From Thermus amyloliquefaciens (GTDB taxonomy: Bacteria > Deinococcota > Deinococci > Deinococcales > Thermaceae), in the NCBI RefSeq assembly GCF_000744885.1, contig NZ_JQMV01000003.1:1736001-1800000 (forward strand): a stretch of 64,000 nucleotides of DNA, given 5' to 3'. Position 1 is the first letter of the stretch; each line of letters opens with the position of its first letter. Below the pieces are notes generated by a model, which did not search any database, was not told the origin of the DNA, and saw only the letters and a list, made by a program, of their open reading frames with translations. Both the position numbers and the translations under genes were made by a program. Of this stretch, positions 43,158-50,112 are shown one piece after another.

Positions 43158-43457
43158 CTACGCCTCCTCCTCCACCGGGTAAAGCCTCTCCATCTCCCGC
43201 TGCAGCCGGTCCTCGGGCACCAGGTTCTCCCCGAAGACCAGCCGCCCCGTGAGGAGCTCCTTCATGGCCCAGGTCACGGGGTTGGGGTCGTCAAAGAGGC
43301 CCTCGAGGGTCCGCATCTTGGGCCTCTCCTCCGGCTCCAGGACGGTGTTCTTGAAGCGGTGGCGGAGAAGCTGCTCCGCCCGCTTGGCCACCACCACGGT
43401 GAGCCGGTACTTGGAATCCACCATGCCAAAAAGCTTGTCAATCCCGGGTTCCGCCAT
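43158..43457 (-). CDS. rpoZ: RNA polymerase omega subunit
   Basis: A 99-residue RNA polymerase assembly subunit. [30 protein letters not shown] and the Thermus-type C-terminal extension ([25 protein letters not shown]..). Overlaps the end of gmk by 20 bases and abuts coaBC. Confidence 0.95.
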   Translation of the reverse strand: MAEPGIDKLFGMVDSKYRLTVVVAKRAEQLLRHRFKNTVLEPEERPKMRTLEGLFDDPNPVTWAMKELLTGRLVFGENLVPEDRLQREMERLYPVEEEA

Positions 43458-44109
43458 AACTCCTCCGCAAAATCTCGTCCAACTCGGCTTCTAAGTCCTT
43501 ATCCCGTTTAAGGGCCCTCTCCAAGGCGGCGCCCATCCTGGGGGTGCGCAACCTCTCCGCGGTCAGGATGGCCAGGAAATCGGCCACCGCCTCCTCCAGC
43601 ACCTCGTTCACCACCACGTAATCAAAGAGGTGGGCGTTTTGGATCTCCCACTCCGCCTGCTTGAGCCGTTTCTCGATCTTCTCGGGGCTATCCTTGCCCC
43701 GGTAGACCAGGCGCCGCTTCAGCTCGGAAAGGGAAGGGGGCAGGAGGAAGATGAGGACCGCCTCGGGGACCTTGGCGCGCACCTGCAGGGCCCCCTGCAC
43801 CTCGATCTCCAGAAGAACGTCCTCCCCCCGGGCCAAGGCCCGTTCCACCGGGGCCCTTGGGGTTCCGTAGAGGTGGCCCACGTACTCGGCATGCTCCAAA
43901 AACCCATCCTCCCGCAACAGGGCCTCAAAGGTGCCCCTATCCACGAAGTAGTAGTCCACCCCGTCCCGTTCCCCCGGGCGTGGGGGGCGGGTAGTCATGG
44001 AGATGGAGTAGAAGAGGCGGGTGCGTTCCAGCACCTTGGCCCGCACCGTACCCTTCCCCACCCCGCTGGCCCCGGTCATGACGAAAAGCCGCCCCCTCAT
44101 ACCCCTCAC
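43438..44109 (-). CDS. gmk: Guanylate kinase
   Basis: Phosphorylates GMP to GDP. P-loop [32 protein letters not shown] (GMP-binding), [17 protein letters not shown], and a lid with [14 protein letters not shown]. The open frame is longer, but the GTG at 44109 has a TATCCT -10 six bases upstream, giving 223 residues. An ATG at 44100 is an alternative. First gene of gmk-rpoZ-coaBC-argR-marC. Confidence 0.95.
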   Translation of the reverse strand: MRGMRGRLFVMTGASGVGKGTVRAKVLERTRLFYSISMTTRPPRPGERDGVDYYFVDRGTFEALLREDGFLEHAEYVGHLYGTPRAPVERALARGEDVLLEIEVQGALQVRAKVPEAVLIFLLPPSLSELKRRLVYRGKDSPEKIEKRLKQAEWEIQNAHLFDYVVVNEVLEEAVADFLAILTAERLRTPRMGAALERALKRDKDLEAELDEILRRSYGGTRD

Positions 44110-44115
44110 CCCGGG

Positions 44116-44121
44116 AGGATA
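44116..44121 (-). promoter_or_regulatory. -10 box TATCCT, leaderless start of gmk
   Basis: Six bases before the GTG at 44109, pointing to GTG rather than the ATG three codons later. Confidence 0.45.
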
Positions 44122-44179
44122 CCAGAACCCTGGGTCTGGGAACAAGGATTTTTGTGATCTAGGCACCTTCCGCCCGTGG

Positions 44180-44185
44180 TACACT
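44180..44185 (+). promoter_or_regulatory. -10 box TACACT, leaderless start
   Basis: Seven bases before the GTG at 44193 of the GH13 gene, divergent from gmk. Confidence 0.45.
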
Positions 44186-44192
44186 TGGGCCC

Positions 44193-45620
44193 GTGGCCTG
44201 GTACGAGGGCGCCTTCTTCTATCAGATCTTTCCCGACCGTTACTTCCGGGCAGGCCCCCCGGGCAAGCCCGCCCCCAGCGGTCCCTTTGAACCCTGGGAA
44301 GCCCCGCCCACCCTGCGGGGCTTCAAGGGGGGCACCCTCTGGGGGATCGCGGAGAAAATCCCCTACCTCAAGGACCTGGGGGTGGAGGCCCTCTACCTGA
44401 ACCCCATCTTCGCCTCCACCGCCAACCACCGCTACCACACCACGGACTACCTCCAGGTGGACCCCGTCCTGGGGGGGAACGCCGCCTTGCGCCACCTGCT
44501 GGAGGTGGCCCACGCCCACGGCATGCGCGTCATCCTGGACGGGGTTTTCAACCACACGGGGAGGGGGTTTTTCGCCTTCCAGCACCTTTTGGAAAACGGG
44601 GAGGCGAGCCCCTATCGGGACTGGTACCACGTGAAGGGCTTCCCCCTAAACCCCTACGGGCGGAACCCCAACTACGAGGCCTGGTGGGGCAACCCCGAGC
44701 TCCCCAAGCTCCGGGTGGAGACCCCGGCGGTGCGGGAGTACCTCCTGGAGGTGGCGGAGTACTGGATCCGCTTTGGGGCCGACGGCTGGCGGCTGGATGT
44801 ACCCAACGAGATCCCGGACCCCGAGTTCTGGCGGGCCTTCCGCCGCCGGGTGAAAGGGGCCAACCCCGAGGCCTACCTCGTGGGGGAGATCTGGGAAGAG
44901 GCCGACCCCTGGCTCCAGGGGGATATGTTTGACGCCACCATGAACTACCCCCTCTCCCGGGCCATCCTGGGCTTCGTGGGAGGGGAGGCCCTGGACCAGG
45001 AGCTGGCCGCCCGGTCGGGCCTGGGGCGGGTGGAGCCCCTCCAGGCCTTGGCCTTCAGCCACCGTCTGGAAAACCTCTTCAGCCGCTACCGGGAGGAGGT
45101 GGTGCGCTCCCAGATGAACCTCCTCACCTCCCACGACACCCCCCGCCTCCTCACCCTCTTTAAGGGGAAGGTGGAGCGGGCCAGGCTCGCCCTCTCCCTC
45201 CTCTTCCTCTTGCCCGGTAACCCCACGGTCTACTACGGGGAGGAGATCGGCATGGAGGGCGGCCACGACCCGGAAAACCGCGGGGGAATGGTGTGGGAGG
45301 AGGCCCGCTGGAGGCGGGAGATCCTCGAGGCGGTCCGCCGCATGGCCCGCCTGCGCCGCGAGCACCCCCTCCTCCGCACCGCCCCCTACGGACGGATCTA
45401 CGCCGCGGACGGCCACCTGGCCTTCACCCGCGGCCCCTACCTGGTGGTGGTGAACGCCAGCCCCGAGCCCTTTCGGCAGGACTTTCCCCTGCATGGGGCC
45501 CTACCCCGGGGGGCCCAGGCGGTGGACCTGCTCTCCGGTAGCCTCTGCACCCCCATGGGGGGCAGGCTTTGCGGCCCCGAGCTTCCGCCCTTTTCCGTGG
45601 CGGTCTGGACCGAGGTCTAA
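44193..45620 (+). CDS. GH13 alpha-glucan hydrolase (cyclomaltodextrinase/neopullulanase-like)
   Basis: A 475-residue cytoplasmic GH13 enzyme without a signal peptide. Conserved regions are DGVFNHTG, GADGWRLDVPNE (catalytic Asp nucleophile), YLVGEIWEEAD (acid/base Glu) and NLLTSHDTPRLLT (third acid). The start AWYEGAFFYQIFPDRYF without the large N-terminal dimerisation domain suggests a compact cyclomaltodextrinase/alpha-glucosidase-like enzyme acting on imported maltodextrins. Exact specificity is not readable. Confidence 0.9.
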   Translation: MAWYEGAFFYQIFPDRYFRAGPPGKPAPSGPFEPWEAPPTLRGFKGGTLWGIAEKIPYLKDLGVEALYLNPIFASTANHRYHTTDYLQVDPVLGGNAALRHLLEVAHAHGMRVILDGVFNHTGRGFFAFQHLLENGEASPYRDWYHVKGFPLNPYGRNPNYEAWWGNPELPKLRVETPAVREYLLEVAEYWIRFGADGWRLDVPNEIPDPEFWRAFRRRVKGANPEAYLVGEIWEEADPWLQGDMFDATMNYPLSRAILGFVGGEALDQELAARSGLGRVEPLQALAFSHRLENLFSRYREEVVRSQMNLLTSHDTPRLLTLFKGKVERARLALSLLFLLPGNPTVYYGEEIGMEGGHDPENRGGMVWEEARWRREILEAVRRMARLRREHPLLRTAPYGRIYAADGHLAFTRGPYLVVVNASPEPFRQDFPLHGALPRGAQAVDLLSGSLCTPMGGRLCGPELPPFSVAVWTEV

Positions 45621-46060
45621 AGGGCCCCTTCAAAGCGGAGGAGCCAAAGCTTTAGCCCCTCCTGCCCGGCGAAGCCCCCAAGCCGGCCATCCTGGTGGAT
45701 GACCCGGTGGGCGGGCACCAGGAGGAAGAAGGGAGAGGCCCGAAGCCCCGCCCCCACCGCCCGGGGGGAAAGCCCCAGTTCCCGGGCGAGGGCCCCGTAG
45801 CTCGTGGTCTTGCCGTAGGGGATGCGGCGTACCCTCTCGTAAAGGCGGATGCGCTCCGGGGAAAGCCCGCTATAGTCTAGGGGGATGTCCAAAAAGTCCG
45901 GGCGTTTTCCGGCGAAGTAGGCGGCGAGGCTTTCCCGCACCCTTTCGGCCAAGGGACCTTGCGCCTCCTTGCCCCGGGGAAAAAGGGCGGGCTCTAGGCA
46001 CGCCACCCCCACGGGGGAAACCGCCAGCCAAAGGGGGCCTAGGGGGGTGGAAAGGAGCAC
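45617..46060 (-). CDS. Alkyltransferase-like protein (ATL), Ala in place of active Cys
   Basis: A 147-residue relative of O6-alkylguanine-DNA alkyltransferase. The helix-turn-helix and recognition region are intact (RIPYGKTTSYGALARELGLSPRAVGAGLRASP). The normal PCHR site reads PAHR (VPAHRVIHQDGRLGGFAG), so it cannot accept alkyl groups. T. thermophilus has such an ATL; in ATL systems the protein binds O6-alkylguanine and hands damage to nucleotide excision repair. The GTG start follows the upstream TAG directly. Confidence 0.92.
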   Translation of the reverse strand: MLLSTPLGPLWLAVSPVGVACLEPALFPRGKEAQGPLAERVRESLAAYFAGKRPDFLDIPLDYSGLSPERIRLYERVRRIPYGKTTSYGALARELGLSPRAVGAGLRASPFFLLVPAHRVIHQDGRLGGFAGQEGLKLWLLRFEGAL

Positions 46061-47122
46061 CTAGGGCACCCCCGCCAGGAGGAGCTCGGAGAGGAAGGTG
46101 CCGGGGAAGTAGTGGCCCAGGATCTCCCGGTGGTCAAAGCCCGCCTCCGCCATCCCCTTGGCCCCCCACTGGGAAAGCCCCACCCCGTGCCCCGCCCCCC
46201 GGCCCACCGCCTCAAAGCCTTGGAACTCGGCCAAGGCGGAGGGAAGGCCCATGAGGCGGAGGAGGCGCTGGGCCTCCGGACCCCATACCTCCACCCCCAT
46301 AAGCCGCACCCGCCAGGCCCGGCCCGAGGGGCTACGCTCCAACACCTGGGGCGCCTCCTCCCCTTTAGGGGTGTAGCCCAAGGCCCTGAGGGCCTGCTCC
46401 GCCGCCTCCTTGGACACGGAAACCCGCCAGGCGCTCTTGGGCCCCTTGGCGTAGGGGTCGGGCCGGGGGCGGAGGTAGGGAAGAGCCTTTTGGAACACCT
46501 CCTCGCTCCCCGCCGTCATGCCTCCAGAGTCGGCGTGGTACAGGGCGGAGATGGCCTTGCCCCCGTAGCTCAGGACCTGGCCACGGGTGGCGGCCACCGC
46601 CTGGGCGTGCTTGGGCTTCTCGGCGGCGAAGCCCAGGTAGACCTGGCAGAGCTCGCTCGCGCAGAGGTCGTAGGGCGCCTTGGGGTTCAGGCGGTTCACG
46701 GCGAAGGTGCGGGCCAGGACCGCCTGGGCCTTCAGGGCCTCCAGGGGAAAGCCCTCGGGCATCTCCCCCGGTAGGACCCCGAGGAGGTAGTCCTCCAGGA
46801 GGACCAAGTTGATCACAAGGAGCTTGCCTCCCTGGGCGAGAAGCCGCACCCCACCCCGGTAAGGGCGGCCCTCGAGGCGGAAATAGGGCCCGGGGAACTC
46901 CCAAAAGGGCTGGACCTTGCCCTCCACCCAGACCCCCTGGGCCTCCCCCCGGGCCCGCACCGTTCCCTGGCCCTCCGGCAGGAGGAGGGAGACCTCCTGC
47001 CCCTCCGGCACCTCCTTCAGGAGCACCCTGAGGAGCAGGTCCCCCCCTTGGCCGCGGGAAGGCAGGAGCCACAAGGGAAAAAGGAGGCAGAAGAGAAGGA
47101 GGCCCTTTAACCCGTACCGCAT
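46061..47122 (-). CDS. SpoIID/LytB-domain protein
   Basis: A 353-residue exported protein from the ATG at 47122: signal peptide (GLKGLLLFCLLFPLWLLPSRG), beta-rich linker, and a SpoIID/LytB domain (LEDYLLGVLPGEMPEGFPLEALKAQAVLARTFA; DSGGMTAGSEEVF; GAGHGVGLSQWGAKGMAEAG). SpoIID is a peptidoglycan lytic transglycosylase in sporulation. Thermus does not sporulate, so a general cell-wall role is likely. The upstream part of the open frame overlaps bshC and is not part of the gene. Confidence 0.88.
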   Translation of the reverse strand: MRYGLKGLLLFCLLFPLWLLPSRGQGGDLLLRVLLKEVPEGQEVSLLLPEGQGTVRARGEAQGVWVEGKVQPFWEFPGPYFRLEGRPYRGGVRLLAQGGKLLVINLVLLEDYLLGVLPGEMPEGFPLEALKAQAVLARTFAVNRLNPKAPYDLCASELCQVYLGFAAEKPKHAQAVAATRGQVLSYGGKAISALYHADSGGMTAGSEEVFQKALPYLRPRPDPYAKGPKSAWRVSVSKEAAEQALRALGYTPKGEEAPQVLERSPSGRAWRVRLMGVEVWGPEAQRLLRLMGLPSALAEFQGFEAVGRGAGHGVGLSQWGAKGMAEAGFDHREILGHYFPGTFLSELLLAGVP

Positions 47123-47183
47123 ACCGCGCCCCCATCCTACCACGGGGGGAGCCCCCCAAAGGCCTTGGGCCCGGCCTCGGCCC

Positions 47184-48638
47184 TCAGCCCAAAACCAGGG
47201 TGGCCCTTCCCAGGATGGGGGCCTCCTCAAGCCTTTGGAGGGCTTCCGGATGGCGCAAGGCGTACATGGCGAAGGGGTAAACCCGTTCCTGAGGCAGGCC
47301 CCTCGGCAAAAGGTGCCGCCTGAGGCGCTCCAGATGGTGGAGGAGGACCGCATCCCGCCCCATGCGGGCGCGGAGAAGCTTCTTCAAAAGCCTTTCCCCC
47401 TCCCCCCTGAGCCGGGCCTGGAAGCGGCGGAAGGGCCTTTCCAAGGTGGGCTCCAGGGCGCGGGCCTTCTGGCCCAGGGCCTCCACCCCCTCCAAGAGGT
47501 GGGAGAGCTCCGCCTCGAGGTCCCCAAACCCCTCCAGCACCCCCTTGACCGCCTCCAGGAAGGCATCCTCCCCCCCTTCCACGAACGCCCAGGGGTCCAG
47601 GCGGTACCCCTGCACAATGCGGTGGATGGGGGGCTCCAAAACCAAAGCCCCCAGGCGGAGAAACAAGGCGGGCATGGGGATGCGGTAAAGGGCGTAGACC
47701 CCGGAGAGCTCGGCCACATACCGGAACTCGTTGGGGCCCACCACAAAGCCTGCCGTGGGCAAAACCAGGTCCTGGAACACCGGCCTTAGACCCGCGGCCG
47801 GGGTGAGGCGGCTGGGATCAGTCCGCAGGATCTCCAGAAGCTCCCCTTTGCTATAGCGCCGCACCCCGTCGGTAAAGGCCCCTTCCTGGTAAAAAAGGAG
47901 CCTTCTTTGATCTGTTTCCAGAAAAAGATTGGTGGCCCCCGGTTTGCGCTTCAAGGGAGGCTTGCCCCCTAGGGCACGGATGCGCTCCGCCTCCCGGTTG
48001 ATGGCCCCGGCGCTGGCCAGGGGATCCTCCAGCTCCCGCTCCACGGCCTCCTGAAAGAGGAAGGCCAGCTCCTCGGCCATGGGGTCAAAGGGGATGAGGC
48101 CCCGCTCCCCCAGGAAGGCCAAGAGGGTGCGGGCGAAAAACTCGGCCAGGGTTTCCCCCTCCAGGGCGTAAGCCACCCGGGGGTCCCGGGACCAAGGCCC
48201 CAGGAACTCCGCCACCGCCTGCCGGTAGGGGGCAAGGGGGATCCGCCCCGCGGGCAGGGGAGGCAGGGGTAGGGATAGGGAGCGCACCTCCTCCTCCACC
48301 AGGAGATGGAGATGGCGCACCTCCTCCACGTCATGGTCCTGGGAGGCCACCCAGAAGACGGGCGCCGCCCCCACCCTTGCTGCCAGGCCCAAGGCGGTGT
48401 GGGCCTTGTAGAAGGTGAGGGCGGGCCCCCCCAGAAGCCCCGCCTGCTGGCCCGTGACCACCGCACCCCGCCCCAGGCCCTCGAGGGCGGCCAAGGCCTC
48501 CCGCGGAGCCTGGAGGCGCTTCAGGTAGGCGGCAAGCGCCGAGGAGAGACGGGGATGACCCTCCCGGCCCAGGCGCTCTTTAAGGGCCTCTTCCCCCTGG
48601 GGTAGGCCCAAAAGGTGGGCCAGGACCTGGGTTTCCAT
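47184..48638 (-). CDS. bshC: Putative cysteine ligase BshC (bacillithiol synthesis)
   Basis: Adds cysteine to GlcN-malate to finish bacillithiol, the low-molecular-weight thiol of Bacillus and Deinococcus-Thermus. 484 residues: VVTGQQAGLLGGPALTFYKA, PVFWVASQDHDVEEVRH, Rossmann-like core and a C-terminal coiled coil (about 400-450), as in the crystallised family. Minus-strand run with the SpoIID-like gene and ATL downstream. Confidence 0.93.
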   Translation of the reverse strand: METQVLAHLLGLPQGEEALKERLGREGHPRLSSALAAYLKRLQAPREALAALEGLGRGAVVTGQQAGLLGGPALTFYKAHTALGLAARVGAAPVFWVASQDHDVEEVRHLHLLVEEEVRSLSLPLPPLPAGRIPLAPYRQAVAEFLGPWSRDPRVAYALEGETLAEFFARTLLAFLGERGLIPFDPMAEELAFLFQEAVERELEDPLASAGAINREAERIRALGGKPPLKRKPGATNLFLETDQRRLLFYQEGAFTDGVRRYSKGELLEILRTDPSRLTPAAGLRPVFQDLVLPTAGFVVGPNEFRYVAELSGVYALYRIPMPALFLRLGALVLEPPIHRIVQGYRLDPWAFVEGGEDAFLEAVKGVLEGFGDLEAELSHLLEGVEALGQKARALEPTLERPFRRFQARLRGEGERLLKKLLRARMGRDAVLLHHLERLRRHLLPRGLPQERVYPFAMYALRHPEALQRLEEAPILGRATLVLG

Positions 48639-48648
48639 GCCTCAAAGC

Positions 48649-49274
48649 CTAAAGCGCCTCGGCCAGGCGGGCAAGGGCCTCGGGCTCCCGGACCTCCACC
48701 CGGCGGTAACCCAGGTCCACCAGGCCCGAAAGGGCCCACTCCCCTAGGAGCTTGGTCACGGTCTCCCGGGTGGCCCCCACCATGCGGGCCAGGTCCTGGT
48801 GGGAAAAGGCCACCTCCCCCGCCCGGCCCAGTTTGAGGAGAAGCCGGGCCAAGCGCTGGCTCACGGAGAGGTGGTGCAACTCCCAAAGCCGCTCCTCCGC
48901 CTCCTTCAGCCGGGCGTAGAGGACCTCCAGGAGGAAGCGCTCCACCTCGGGAAAGCGCGCCCGCAAGGAGTCCAGGCCTTCCCGGGGAGCGAAGAGGAGC
49001 TCGGCGTAGGTCAAGGCGGTGGCCCCGGAGGTGCGCCTATTCCCCCCCACCAGGGCCTCCTCCCCAAAAAGCCCCCGGGCCCCACCACCCCCAAGGTGGC
49101 GGGCTCCCCTTCCGCCGAACGGGGCCCCTCCAGCCAGATCAGCCCTTCCCGCACCAGGTACACCCCATCCACCCGCTGCCCCGGGGCGTAGAGGGGGGCG
49201 CCCCGCAAGACCCTTTTGGGCTGGAACACCCTGGCCGCCTCCCGCCGGGCCTCGAGGGAAAGTTCCTGGAACAT
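48649..49274 (-). pseudogene. Crp/Fnr-family regulator, frameshifted
   Basis: Two frames make one Crp-type protein of about 208 residues. From the ATG at 49274: a cyclic-nucleotide-binding-like domain (RVFQPKRVLRGAPLYAPGQRVDGVYLVREG..GVVGPGGFLG). In the next frame: EEALVGGNRRTSGATALTYAELL, the dimer helix and the HTH (FSHQDLARMVGATRETVTKLLGEW), ending at 48649. The shift lies at the T5/G4 run (plus-strand 49062-49070), where one extra base would give the usual GFFGEEAL. T. thermophilus has a Crp-family gene at this locus. Whether the shift is real is unknown. Confidence 0.8.
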
Positions 49275-49283
49275 GCCCCGAGT

Positions 49284-50107
49284 CTACAGGAAGAGGGGAG
49301 CCGGGGACGGAGGTAGAAGCCCCCGGGCCTCGGCCTCGGCGAAGAGCCTCTCCACCGCCTTTTCCCCCTCCTCGCCCACGTCCAGGCTGAACCCGTTCAC
49401 ATAGGTCCTCACGTGGGCCCAGATGACCTCCTCCGAAAGCTCCTGGGCGTGGGCCTTCAGGTAGGGGAGGGTTTCCTCGGGGTGGGCCCAGGCGTACTCC
49501 AGGCTCCGCCGCACCGCTTCATCCAGGGCCCGGATGAGCCCCTCCCCCAGGTCCCGCCGGGCCAGGATGGCCCCCAGGGGCAGGGGCAGGCCCGTCTCCC
49601 CCTCCCACCACTCCCCCAGGTCCAGAAGCCTCACCAACCCGTACTGGGGGTAGGTGAAGCGGCTTTCGTGGATGATGAGGCCCGCCTCCACCTCCCCCTG
49701 GGCCACCAGGGGCAGGATTTGGTCGTAGCGGACCTCCACGGGCTCAAACCCCTCCGCATACAGGGATAGGAGCAAAAAGGCGGTGGTGTTCCGCCCGGGG
49801 ATGGCCACCCTAGCCCCCTCGAGGCGCTTTAGGGGCCTCTTGGCCACCACCAAAGGGCCCACGCCCCTGCCCAAGGCCCCCCGCTCCGCAGGGCCACGTA
49901 CCGGTCCCTAACCCTCCCATAGGCGGCATAGGAGAGCTTGGTGAGGGGAAGCCTCCCCTCCAGGGCCCAGCGGTTTAGGGTCTCCACGTCCTCCAAAACC
50001 TCCTCCACCGGAAGGGGGCTCGCCACCCGGCCGTGGGTCAGGGCGTAAAAGATGAAGGTGTCGTTGGGGCAAGGCGAATAGCCCAGCCGCAAAACCTGCG
50101 CTTCCAT
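49284..50107 (-). pseudogene. mqnD: 1,4-dihydroxy-6-naphthoate synthase MqnD, frameshifted
   Basis: MqnD acts in the futalosine menaquinone pathway on cyclic de-hypoxanthinyl futalosine. From the ATG at 50107: LRLGYSPCPNDTFIFYAL..KLSYAAYGRVRDRYVALRSGG; the frame then breaks. The neighbouring frame continues LGRGVGPLVVAKRPL..PGRNTTAFLLL..EAGLIIHESRFTYPQYGL to 49284. One extra G in the G6 run (plus-strand C6 at 49877-49882) restores about 274 residues, the family's length. Because the pathway is needed for respiration, a sequencing undercall is the leading explanation. Confidence 0.85.
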
Positions 50108-50112
50108 GAAAC

